Shown here: piece after piece, positions 6,994-14,070 of the stretch
Layout: every line of letters begins with the position of its first letter
Position numbering within the stretch: the stretch's first letter is position 1
Source of the DNA: Catenuloplanes niger
Lineage (GTDB): Bacteria > Actinomycetota > Actinomycetes > Mycobacteriales > Micromonosporaceae
DNA: 64,000 nt
Reading direction: 5' to 3'
NCBI RefSeq assembly: GCF_031458255.1
Contig: NZ_JAVDYC010000001.1
Location: 4,163,001 to 4,227,000 of the forward strand
Program-made: the position numbers and the translations under genes
Notes under the pieces: model-generated
Told to the model about the DNA's origin: nothing
Database searches by the model: none
Seen by the model: only the letters and a program-made list of their open reading frames with translations

Positions 6994-7461
6994 ATGAGCG
7001 CGCCCAGACAACTGACGCCTCACGGCCAGCTCATCGAGCAAGCCCGTGAGGCTGCCCGCCCGCGTCTGTCCGCCCGCGAGGCGGCACGCCGAGCCGGCAT
7101 CAGTGAGGGGCGCTGGCGGCAGGTCGTGACCGGGCGTCAGTCAGTGGGCGGCGGCCAGACCATCGAGATCAGTACCAAGCCCGCGACCGTCGCCGCGATG
7201 GCGCGCGCGGTCGGCCTGGATCCGCGCCCCGTGGTGGAAGCGGCCGGCTTCGCGTACGACCCGGCGGAGGAAGTCGAACCGTCAGTGGCGGAAGGCGACA
7301 CCGCGATGGAGAAGATCATGAGGGCGCCGGTCGACGAGGAGACGCGCGCGCTCATGGTGCGGTTCCTGCAGGAGCGCCGGGCGCGCAACGAGGAAGCCTT
7401 GGAGCTGGACCTCGCGCGCATGATCGAACTGGCGCTGGGGCTACACGGGAAGACTGGCTAG
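6994..7461 (+). CDS. HTH repressor-like protein (candidate immunity repressor)
   Basis: I chose the ATG at 6994 (MSAPRQLTPHG); upstream in-frame starts would translate through the operator repeats. Of 155 residues, about 8-70 form a helix-turn-helix of the type LSAREAARRAGISEGRWRQV, which in many actinobacterial elements precedes a variable C-terminus. The C-terminal half is helical and charged (RALMVRFLQERRARNEEALE), probably for oligomerisation; there is no LexA/CI-type protease motif. It is the only rightward gene before the attachment site and is divergent from the Cro-like gene, so an immunity repressor is the natural reading. Confidence 0.7.
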   Translation: MSAPRQLTPHGQLIEQAREAARPRLSAREAARRAGISEGRWRQVVTGRQSVGGGQTIEISTKPATVAAMARAVGLDPRPVVEAAGFAYDPAEEVEPSVAEGDTAMEKIMRAPVDEETRALMVRFLQERRARNEEALELDLARMIELALGLHGKTG

Positions 7462-7503
7462 TCCGCTACTCAAAGTAAATATTGGGGCGTTGGTGGCAAG
7501 ATC

Positions 7504-7545
7504 CAACGCTGTAGCAGTAACCATCTGATTCGCTGGACAGCGTTG
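7504..7545. repeat. Inverted repeat between repressor-like gene and attR
   Basis: CAACGCTGT (7504-7512) and ACAGCGTTG (7537-7545) are perfect 9-base inverted copies, and a further CAACG lies at 7548-7552. The stretch is 42 bases after the repressor-like gene and about 60 bases before the tRNA fragment. It could terminate the repressor transcript (though without a T tract) or be an arm site for integrase or excisionase. Confidence 0.4.
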
Positions 7546-7602
7546 CCCAACGCCATGGTGCAGAGCTGCGTTTCCCCAGGTCGCTACAGCGCTTGAGGCG
7601 TC

Positions 7603-7648
7603 CTGACTACGGATCAGAAGGTTAGGGGTTCGAGTCCCTTCGGGCGCA
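7603..7648 (+). other. attR: 3' half of tRNA-Arg(ACG) duplicated by integration
   Basis: From 7603 the sequence reads as the 3' part of an actinobacterial tRNA-Arg: anticodon arm CTGACTACGGATCAG with anticodon ACG, T-arm with GGTTCGAGTCC, acceptor strand CGGGCGC and discriminator A at 7648. No matching 5' half (GCGCCCG and D-arm) precedes it, so it is not a gene. I infer the right attachment site, with the intact tRNA at the other end beyond the window. Confidence 0.8.
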
Positions 7649-7657
7649 CAGTTGAGG

Positions 7658-7690
7658 AACGGCCTCCCACGGATGTGGGAGGCCGTTCTG
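7658..7690 (+). terminator. Rho-independent terminator after tRNA-Arg remnant
   Basis: A perfect 13-base stem, AACGGCCTCCCAC / GTGGGAGGCCGTT, closes a GGAT loop and is followed by CTGCTTTCC. Its place just after the tRNA 3' end suggests it was the native terminator of the host tRNA-Arg gene. It may also protect against read-through into the convergent SDR gene. Confidence 0.75.
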
Positions 7691-7740
7691 CTTTCCGGCG
7701 AATCGGCGTGTCGGCGTGTCGCGCACGGATCGCGGCGGGG

Positions 7741-8508
7741 TCAGAGTGAGGTGCCGCCGGAGGCGTTGATGACCTGGCCGGTCACCCAGCGGCCCTCGTC
7801 GGAGGCGAGGAAGGCGATGACGCTCACCACGTCGTCCGGCTCGCCGAGGCGGCCGAGAGCGACGCGGGCCGCCTGTTGCGCCGCGAGTTCCGCGTTGTCC
7901 CGCAGGTATTGGCTGTTTCTGGTCATGACGATGCCGGGTGCCACCGAGTTGACCGTGATCCCGCGTGGGCCGAGGTCGACGGCCAGGTCGAGGGTGAACG
8001 TGTTCAGTGCCGCCTTGCTGACGCCGTAGGCGAGCAGGTCCGGGCTTGCGACGGTGGCCGCGAGGCTGGAGATGTTGATGATCCGGCCGCCGTCGCGCAG
8101 CCGTGGCAGCGCCAGCTTCGTGATGAAGAACGGCGCCCGCACGTTCACCGCGATCACCTGGTCGAACTCTTCCTCGGAGAGGGCGGCCAGCCGGGCGAAG
8201 CTGCCCTTCGCGGCGTTGTGGACGAGGATGTCGAGCTGCCCGTCGGGCACGTGGTCGCGGCCCGCCTCGTCGAAGGCGTCCCAGAAGCGGGTCGCGTCGC
8301 CGGGCGTGCCCAGCTTCGTGTGGACGGCGAAGGCACGCCCGCCGTTCGTGTTGATGCGCTCCACGGTCTCGCGGGCGGCCGGCTCGTCGTGGCCGTAGCC
8401 GATCCCGACGGTGGCCCCGTCGCGGGCGAATCGCTCCGCGGTGGCCCGGCCGATGCCGTGGCTGCCGCCGGTGACGAGGGCGACCTTGCCCCGCAGTGCT
8501 CCTGACAT
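7741..8508 (-). CDS. SDR-family NAD(P)-dependent oxidoreductase
   Basis: A 255-residue classical short-chain dehydrogenase/reductase. The cofactor loop is TGGSHGIG (13-20), the NAA-type motif is HNAAKG (97-102), the catalytic set is Ser147/148 with Tyr161 and Lys165 (YGVSKAAL), and VAPGIVMT follows at the expected distance. The end of the protein (GQVINASGG) is the usual SDR C-terminal signature. The substrate cannot be read from sequence. A good GGAG site precedes the ATG. It is divergent from a TetR regulator with shared operators, so TetR control and a role in handling a small aldehyde, ketone or quinone are likely. Confidence 0.9.
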   Translation of the reverse strand: MSGALRGKVALVTGGSHGIGRATAERFARDGATVGIGYGHDEPAARETVERINTNGGRAFAVHTKLGTPGDATRFWDAFDEAGRDHVPDGQLDILVHNAAKGSFARLAALSEEEFDQVIAVNVRAPFFITKLALPRLRDGGRIINISSLAATVASPDLLAYGVSKAALNTFTLDLAVDLGPRGITVNSVAPGIVMTRNSQYLRDNAELAAQQAARVALGRLGEPDDVVSVIAFLASDEGRWVTGQVINASGGTSL

Positions 8509-8532
8509 GACGACTCCTTTGTTGAATGTTCG

Positions 8533-8607
8533 CTCAAGAAAGAGAGTACGTCTTTCTTGAGTGATCGGTCAAGAAGTCTCGCGGCCAGTCTTGAGTGATC
8601 GCTCTAG
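8533..8607. promoter_or_regulatory. TetR operators between SDR and tetR
   Basis: CTTGAGTGATCG occurs at 8556-8567 and 8590-8601. Each opens an 18-base imperfect palindrome: CTTGAGTGATCGGTCAAG (8556-8573) and CTTGAGTGATCGCTCTAG (8590-8607). A second, overlapping dyad with perfect 11-base arms, CTCAAGAAAGA / TCTTTCTTGAG, spans 8533-8561. The sites lie between the divergent SDR and TetR starts, so the regulator probably represses both. Confidence 0.75.
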
Positions 8608-8616
8608 AATGGGCGC

Positions 8617-9216
8617 ATGGACGCATCAGAAGTACGGCGTGGCCGGCCGCCGGCCTTCGACCGGGACGCGGCGCTGGCGGCCGCCACCCGCCTGTTCTGG
8701 GAGAACGGGTACGAGGCGACCTCGATCAACGACCTGACCCGGGAGATGGGCATCCGGCCCGGCAGCCTCTACGCGGCGTTCGGGGACAAGCGGTCGCTGT
8801 TCAACGAGGTGATCGAGGCGTACGGCCGGTCACCGGCCGGGGAGTTCGTCTGGGCCGCCATGGCCAGGGAGCCCACGGCCTTCGCCGCGTTCCACCGCAT
8901 CCTGCTCGACGCGGCCGCGATGTACACCGACCCGGAGACGCCGGCCGGGAACCTGCTGTGCAGCGCGGCCGCGGCCGATGTCGACGTCGCCGTCTACATG
9001 CGGGATCTGCGCAACGCCAACGTCGACACGTTCGAGAAGCGCCTGACCACCGCGCGCGAGCAGGGCGAGATCCCGGCGACGGCCGACCCGCGGAAGCTGG
9101 CCGCGTACTTCACCGCCGTCATGCACGGCATGTCCCAGCGCGCACGGGACGGCGCCACCGCGGCGGAACTCACCGACACCGCGGAACTGGCCATGGCCGC
9201 CTGGCCGGCCGCCTGA
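8617..9216 (+). CDS. TetR/AcrR-family transcriptional regulator
   Basis: A 199-residue TetR regulator. Residues 8-63 hold the HTH domain (RGRPPAFDRDAALAAATRLF, then TSINDLTREMGIRPGSLYAA and FGDKRSLFNEVI). The C-terminal helical ligand-binding domain contains GNLLCSAAAADVD, resembling the C-terminal domain of regulators such as AcrR/NemR-like proteins that respond to electrophiles; its Cys may matter for sensing, though that is inference. The ATG at 8617 is ten bases beyond the second operator, consistent with autoregulation. The divergent SDR is the obvious target. Confidence 0.9.
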   Translation: MDASEVRRGRPPAFDRDAALAAATRLFWENGYEATSINDLTREMGIRPGSLYAAFGDKRSLFNEVIEAYGRSPAGEFVWAAMAREPTAFAAFHRILLDAAAMYTDPETPAGNLLCSAAAADVDVAVYMRDLRNANVDTFEKRLTTAREQGEIPATADPRKLAAYFTAVMHGMSQRARDGATAAELTDTAELAMAAWPAA

Positions 9217-9247
9217 CAACACGCGGACTACGGCACGGGTACGCGGG

Positions 9248-10036
9248 CTACAGCCAGGACACGTGCGGGGCCAGCAGGGCGTAGCCGACGAAGGCGACGA
9301 TGTCGAGGATCGTGTGGGCGACGATCAGCGGCATGACGCGCTTGAAGCGAAGGTGGAAGAGGCAGAAGACGACGCCCATCACGATGTTGCCGATGAAACC
9401 GCCGAAGCCCTGATACAGGTGGTACGAGCCGCGGAGCACCGAGCTGGTGAGGATGATCGCGGGGACGCGCCAGCGGAGGTGTTCGAGGCGGCGCATCAGG
9501 TAGCCGACGACCAGCACCTCCTCCAGGACGGCGTTCTTCGCGGCGGCCAGGACGAGGACGGGCACGGTCCACCAGACGTCGTTGAGCGCGGACGCGACCA
9601 CCGTGGTGTTCAGGCCCAGTTCGCGGGCGACCAGGTAGAGGCCGAGGCCGGGCAGCCCGATGCCGGCGGCCAGGGCGCTGCCGGAACCGAGGTCGAAGAA
9701 CGGGCGGCGGAAGTCCAGGCCCATGCCGGCGGCGCGGTCACGGGCCAGCAGGTGCAGCGCGAGCGCGACCGGCATCAGCGCGAAGAAGATCCGCAGCAGC
9801 TGGAGTGTCAGGTCGAGGTAGGGGCGGTCGGACGCGGCCGGGTTGAGCGTGGACGTCTGTGCGGACAGCGGCGTGGACGCGGTGAGCCGGCCGACGATGT
9901 TGACCAGCGAGAAGACCGCCGACTGGCCGAGCGACAGGCCGAACACGATCAGCAGCTCGAACCGGAGGGTACGGTCGCGGTGTGCGAGGCCGTCGGGGGC
10001 GTCCAGGAGCGCGGTCACCTGAATACTGTGCCCCAT
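9248..10036 (-). CDS. CPBP-family intramembrane metalloprotease (Abi/CAAX protease-like)
   Basis: A 262-residue polytopic membrane protein when started at the ATG at 10036; a start 63 bases upstream would overlap the divergent gene. It shows several hydrophobic spans and the CPBP core: EEVLVVGYLMRRLEHL (the EExxxR-type motif, with spacing slightly varied), then GSYHLYQG and AHTILDIVAF, whose His residues complete the metal site in this family. CPBP proteins include CAAX prenyl proteases and bacteriocin self-immunity proteins; in actinomycetes most have no known substrate. The gene is convergent with tetR and divergent from the globin-reductase. Confidence 0.8.
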   Translation of the reverse strand: MGHSIQVTALLDAPDGLAHRDRTLRFELLIVFGLSLGQSAVFSLVNIVGRLTASTPLSAQTSTLNPAASDRPYLDLTLQLLRIFFALMPVALALHLLARDRAAGMGLDFRRPFFDLGSGSALAAGIGLPGLGLYLVARELGLNTTVVASALNDVWWTVPVLVLAAAKNAVLEEVLVVGYLMRRLEHLRWRVPAIILTSSVLRGSYHLYQGFGGFIGNIVMGVVFCLFHLRFKRVMPLIVAHTILDIVAFVGYALLAPHVSWL

Positions 10037-10097
10037 CAGGGTCCGGTCGCACAGTGCGTCCGCGCGGGGCGCCGGGCGGGGCCGAGGATCGCGGGTC

Positions 10098-11207
10098 ATG
10101 GGCGATCTGTCGCACCTCCTGCGCGAGAGCTGGACCGTCGTCGAGGAGCAGCAGGAGAAGCTGGCCGGCTACTTCTACGCGCGAATCTTCCTGTCCAATC
10201 CGCACCTGCGTGACCTGTTCCCGGTGCAGATGGACGCGCAGCGATCGCGGTTGCTGGGCGCGATCGTGACGGCGGTGCAGACGCTGGACGATCCGGAGCG
10301 GCTCGACGCCTACCTGCGGGATCTGGGCCGGGACCACCGGAAGTTCGAGGTGACGCCGGAGCAGTACGCGGTGGTCGGCGACGCGCTGCTGGAGTCGCTG
10401 CGGATCTTCGGGGGCGAGCGGTGGACGCCGGACTTCGACCAGGCCTGGCGGGACGCGTACGGGCTGATCGCGCAGAAGATGATCGACGCGGCGAAGGCGG
10501 ACGACGACCCGGCGTACTGGATCGCGGAGGTGCTCAGCCACGAGCGGCGCGGCCGGGACATCGCGGTGCTCACGGTGCTGCCGGGCCAGCCGCTGGAGTT
10601 CCGGGCCGGGCAGTACGTCAGCGTGGAGTGCCCGGCGTACCGGCCGCGGGTGTGGCGGGTCTACTCGATGGCGAACGCGCCGCGCCGGGACCGCACGCTG
10701 GAGTTCCATGTCCGCGCGCTGAGCAGCGGGTGGGTGTCCGGCGCGCTGGTCCGCCGGGTGCGCGCCGGTGATCTGCTGCGGCTGGCCGCGCCGATGGGGT
10801 CGATGACGCTGGACCGCCGCTCGACCCGGGACATCGTGTGCGTGGCCGGCAGCACCGGCCTGGCCCCGATCAAGGCGCTGCTGGAGGAACTCACCCGGTT
10901 CAACCGGACGCGCTGGGTGCACGTGTTCTTCGGTGCCGGGACCCGGGAGGACCTCTACGACCTGCCGGAGTTGCGGGCGATCGCGGCCCAGCACCCGTGG
11001 GTGTCGCTGGTGCCGGCGTGCAGCCGGGACGCGAGCTTCGACGGTGAGCACGGCAACGTGTCGGAGATCGTCGGACGGTACGGGCCGTGGAACGACCACG
11101 ACTTCTACGTGGCCGGCTCGGCCGGAATGGTCCAGGCCACGCTGCGCACGCTGGCCGCGCTGGAGGTGCCACCGTCACGCATAAGGTATGACGCGTTCGG
11201 CCAGTAG
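10098..11207 (+). CDS. Globin-coupled FAD/NAD(P)H reductase (flavohaemoprotein-like)
   Basis: Residues 1-135 are a globin domain with Tyr-rich B helix (GYFYARIF, 24-31) and a candidate proximal His80 (GRDHRKF). Residues about 145-369 are a ferredoxin-reductase module with FAD motif RVYSMAN (187-193) and NAD(P) motif GSTGLAPI (251-258), ending in YDAFG. This is the flavohaemoglobin architecture, somewhat shorter than the roughly 400-residue Hmp type. Such proteins detoxify nitric oxide by oxygenating it to nitrate; related actinobacterial types with lower NO activity exist. No NsrR-type site was recognised. Confidence 0.88.
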   Translation: MGDLSHLLRESWTVVEEQQEKLAGYFYARIFLSNPHLRDLFPVQMDAQRSRLLGAIVTAVQTLDDPERLDAYLRDLGRDHRKFEVTPEQYAVVGDALLESLRIFGGERWTPDFDQAWRDAYGLIAQKMIDAAKADDDPAYWIAEVLSHERRGRDIAVLTVLPGQPLEFRAGQYVSVECPAYRPRVWRVYSMANAPRRDRTLEFHVRALSSGWVSGALVRRVRAGDLLRLAAPMGSMTLDRRSTRDIVCVAGSTGLAPIKALLEELTRFNRTRWVHVFFGAGTREDLYDLPELRAIAAQHPWVSLVPACSRDASFDGEHGNVSEIVGRYGPWNDHDFYVAGSAGMVQATLRTLAALEVPPSRIRYDAFGQ

Positions 11208-11217
11208 AACCATTCGG

Positions 11218-12744
11218 TCAGTACCGCCAGGGCAGCCCGCCGTCCTGGTACTCCTCGAGCGAGACCAGCCGCGCGTCCGGCGGCATGCGGTCCAGGTAGA
11301 GCCGTCCGTCCAGGTGGTCGATCTCGTGCGCGACCAGCCGGGCCGTCGCCCGCTCGAACGTGGTGATCACCCGGGTGCCGTCCCAGCGCTCGTGTTCCAC
11401 GTCGATGCGCAACGGCCGGCGCACCGCGCCGCGCTCGTCGAAGAACGACAGGCAGCCCTCGTACTGGACGTCGGTCTCCGCCGACTCGGTCACCACCCGC
11501 GGGTTGACCAGCGTCAGCGGTTCCCCGTCCGGGTCCGGCGGCCGGATCACCGCGACCGCGACCGGCAGCCCGATCTGCGGTGCGGCGAGCCCCATGCCCT
11601 TGCGGAAGTCGTGCAGCGTCTCGACCCGGCCGGCCGCGCGGTGCAGTGCCTCGGCCACGTCGCGCGCCTCACGGGCCTGTTCGGGCAGGACGAGCCGCCG
11701 GGCCGGTGTGCCGAGGCGGGTGTCGCCGCGCTGCAGGATGCCGGCCGCGCGCATGCGGTCGCTGGCCCGCTCCCCGCCGGTCGGCGCCGGGGTGCCGCGG
11801 AACCGCCAGGACAATTTGTACCGCGCGTTGAGCGGTGGCTCGTCCGTCGACCACTCGAAGACCGCGCGGTCGTGCTCCTCGTGCCGGGTGAACGGGGTGC
11901 GCAGCGGCGCCTCCTCGGCGGAGAGCGAGGTCTCCTCGCCCCAGACCGTCGGGTCGAGCGCGGCCGGGAAGTCGAGCCGGACCGTGAGCTGCCGGGTGGG
12001 CAACCGGACCGCGCGCTGGAACCACTGGCCCCACTTCTCCTCGGCCACGGAGTACGCGTACTCGATCGTGGTCCGCTGGCCGGGGTAGAGCGGGAAGCGG
12101 CCGTTGTCGTTCTCGAAGAGCAGCCACATCTCCTTGTCCGCGTCCCGGTCGCGCTTCTTCCGCCAGCGCATGGGCTCCCGCGCGTACGGCGCGCCCCAGA
12201 ACGCGGTGAGCTTCAGCTCGTCGAAGGAGAGCGGGTGCTCACGGTGGTGCCGGTTGGAGCGCTCCGGGTCGCCGGGGTACCGGTCGACCGCGACCTTGAC
12301 CATGTAGCGGGTGACCGGTTCGGTGCCGGCGTTGTAGAGCGCCCGGCGGATCACGCAGCGGTACTCGCCGTCGGAGTAGACCAGCTCCGCGATCTCCTGC
12401 TCGACGACCAGACCGGTGCCGGGCGGCAGCCACTGCTCGGGCACGGGCGGGTCGCGGTGGGTGAGGCCGCTGGAGCGCACGTGGCGGAGTTCGTCGTACT
12501 CCTGGAAGCGCTGCCAGATGCGGCCGCCGGCGTCGAGCACGGCCTCGGCCCGGCGGGCGAAGTCCTCGGTGGGACGGTGGCGGCGGCCCTCGACGTGGCT
12601 GACGTAGGACGGGTCGAAGCCCATCCGGGCGGCCAGCTGTTTCTTGGTCATTCCGCGGTCGGCACGCCACTGGGACAGTTCGGCGGCGAACGAGTCGGCC
12701 GCCCGCTCCAGCGGCGAGGTCGGCGATGTCGGCTGTGCTGTCAT
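11218..12744 (-). CDS. XRE helix-turn-helix / unknown middle domain / peptide deformylase fusion
   Basis: A 508-residue protein in three parts. Residues about 19-75 are an XRE HTH (MTKKQLAARMGFDPSYVSHV). Residues about 95-320 are a beta-rich domain with many Trp/Tyr and no motif I know. Residues about 340-508 form a full peptide deformylase: GMGLAAPQ (383-390), EGCLSF (429-434) and HEIDH (473-477), so the Cys and two His metal ligands and the catalytic Glu are all present. Deformylases remove formyl from nascent chains and are normally about 170-200 residues alone. The fusion suggests a regulatory or self-controlling deformylase. The ATG at 12744 has AAGGA six bases upstream; a GTG just before it is possible. 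Confidence 0.88.
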   Translation of the reverse strand: MTAQPTSPTSPLERAADSFAAELSQWRADRGMTKKQLAARMGFDPSYVSHVEGRRHRPTEDFARRAEAVLDAGGRIWQRFQEYDELRHVRSSGLTHRDPPVPEQWLPPGTGLVVEQEIAELVYSDGEYRCVIRRALYNAGTEPVTRYMVKVAVDRYPGDPERSNRHHREHPLSFDELKLTAFWGAPYAREPMRWRKKRDRDADKEMWLLFENDNGRFPLYPGQRTTIEYAYSVAEEKWGQWFQRAVRLPTRQLTVRLDFPAALDPTVWGEETSLSAEEAPLRTPFTRHEEHDRAVFEWSTDEPPLNARYKLSWRFRGTPAPTGGERASDRMRAAGILQRGDTRLGTPARRLVLPEQAREARDVAEALHRAAGRVETLHDFRKGMGLAAPQIGLPVAVAVIRPPDPDGEPLTLVNPRVVTESAETDVQYEGCLSFFDERGAVRRPLRIDVEHERWDGTRVITTFERATARLVAHEIDHLDGRLYLDRMPPDARLVSLEEYQDGGLPWRY

Positions 12745-13013
12745 CACGCGTCCTTCTCGGCTCCCGGGTATTCAAGTGTCCGTTGCCCGACCGAACACCC
12801 GTGAGTGAGTAGCGCGTTACGGACAGAAGTATTGACAAACCGGTCAAGACCTTGCACGCATTGCGACTCGACCGGTACTGATGGTTACCGAGCGCGACGT
12901 CAGCCGGTGATTATGAGCTGATTTAGCGGGAATCATCGCCCTATTAGCGGAGACCGGGCCAAGCGCCGTCGGTATCGTCATCGTGAGTAACCACGCGGGC
13001 GAACGCCGCCAAG
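12745..13013. other. Intergenic region between deformylase fusion and fhuF-like gene
   Basis: No gene is supported between 12745 and 13198. The left part is less GC-rich and contains a TTGACA at 12832-12837 without a convincing -10 partner. It must hold the promoter of the leftward HTH-deformylase gene; the iron box at 13014 marks the rightward promoter. Confidence 0.5.
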
Positions 13014-13032
13014 TCTGGTTAGGCTATCCTTA
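13014..13032 (+). promoter_or_regulatory. IdeR/DmdR-type iron box
   Basis: The 19-mer TCTGGTTAGGCTATCCTTA matches 15 of 19 positions of the actinobacterial iron-regulator consensus TTAGGTTAGGCTAACCTAA, including the whole central GGTTAGGCTA block. It lies 166 bases before the fhuF-like start. By family knowledge, an iron-loaded DtxR-family repressor would bind here and switch the gene on only in iron shortage. Confidence 0.75.
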
Positions 13033-13198
13033 GCGAGCAATGGTGAGCCGTCCGTCCGGGCGGTGAACGATCTGACGAGGTGGCGGCGGCTATGCGGCGA
13101 GGCATCCGGCTCACCGGCTCCGATTCGGAGCCGTCGCGGCACGAGTCCGCGCCGATCACCCACCGTCATTCATTCATCACCCGAGTCGGCGACGCCGA

Positions 13199-13993
13199 GT
13201 GACCACCCTCGTCCACCGGCCGGCGCCCGTCGAACCGTTCGCACCGATCACCGCGACGCTCCGGGCCGCGTTCGGTCCCGCATATCCGTTGCCGAGCCTG
13301 CTGCCCGGCCTGCTGGCGCACCGGCGTCCGCACGACTGGATCTCCGGCGACGACCTGATCACCGGCGACGCGCTGCCCGCGCTGCTGGGCTCGGCCCGTC
13401 GCCTCTGGCACGCGCAGCCGCACGCGGCCGCAGCCCTGGCCTGGAAGCACTACACCTACTGGGTGGCGCTGCCGGCCGTGGTCGGCTGGGCCGGCGCGCG
13501 CCGCGTGCCGCTGCTGCGGCCGTCGGACACGCTGATCCGGGTGGACGACTCGGCGCCGCTGCTGCGCGTCGGGCTGTCCCCGACGACCGAGGTGGCGGTG
13601 CTGCCGAGCGACCCGCTGGCGGCCGGCGGCCACCCGGGCGTGCGGGTCGCGGCGGACGAGGCCGACCTGCTGGCCATGCTGCGCGGCTCACTGCTGGACG
13701 AGCACCTCGCGCCGCTGCTGGACCGGCTGCGCGGTCAGGCCCGGATCGGTGCGCGCACGCTGCTCGGCTCGCTCGCGTCCGGCGTGGCCCAGGGCGTGCT
13801 CCGCACGGCCGACGTGCTGCCCGGCCGCGCGGTGCACACCACCGAGACGCTGCTCGCCGCGCTCGGTGTCGCGGACCTGGTGGACGTGGTCCCGGACGCG
13901 GACGGCCGGCTCATGGTCCAGCGCCGCACCTGCTGCCTGGCCTTCACGCTGCCGGCGCCCAAGGTCTGCTCCGGCTGCTGCATAAAGCAGTGA
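13199..13993 (+). CDS. FhuF-like ferric-siderophore reductase
   Basis: A 264-residue protein whose C-terminus has the Cys arrangement of FhuF-type [2Fe-2S] ferric reductases: Cys245-Cys246, then Cys257 and Cys260-Cys261 (RRTCCLAF ... KVCSGCC). The family releases iron from imported ferric siderophores by reducing it in the cytoplasm. The N-terminal 200 residues are Leu/Ala-rich as usual for weakly conserved family members. The GTG at 13199 is the start that uses nearly the whole frame; the ribosome site is weak. The iron box at 13014 supports both the function and iron-dependent control. No siderophore transporter is adjacent. Confidence 0.82.
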   Translation: MTTLVHRPAPVEPFAPITATLRAAFGPAYPLPSLLPGLLAHRRPHDWISGDDLITGDALPALLGSARRLWHAQPHAAAALAWKHYTYWVALPAVVGWAGARRVPLLRPSDTLIRVDDSAPLLRVGLSPTTEVAVLPSDPLAAGGHPGVRVAADEADLLAMLRGSLLDEHLAPLLDRLRGQARIGARTLLGSLASGVAQGVLRTADVLPGRAVHTTETLLAALGVADLVDVVPDADGRLMVQRRTCCLAFTLPAPKVCSGCCIKQ

Positions 13994-14024
13994 GCCCGGC
14001 GGGGGTACGCCCCCGCCGGGCTTT
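13994..14024 (+). terminator. Rho-independent terminator of fhuF-like gene
   Basis: A perfect 12-base stem, GCCCGGCGGGGG / CCCCCGCCGGGC, closes a TACG loop and is followed by TTT. It begins immediately after the stop codon. Confidence 0.85.
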
Positions 14025-14070
14025 GTGCACAGCTCTGTCCACAGCCTGTGGATAGAACATGTGTACGAGG

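Larger units (their letters stand above)
1..7648. mobile_element. Prophage-like element, right end (left end outside window)
   Basis: Fourteen translationally coupled leftward genes (6839 down to 1) include a PD-(D/E)XK exonuclease and a RecD-like helicase, followed by a divergent repressor-like gene and then the 3' half of a tRNA-Arg(ACG) gene without its 5' half. That is the expected right end of an element that entered the tRNA 3' end. The complete tRNA, the integrase and structural genes would lie left of the window. No integrase is present between the repressor and the tRNA fragment, so a plasmid-like or AICE-type element is not excluded. Confidence 0.75.

Noticed and set aside
7603-7648. 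Functional tRNA-Arg gene
   Set aside because: Only the 3' half is present; the preceding bases do not form an acceptor 5' strand or D-arm.
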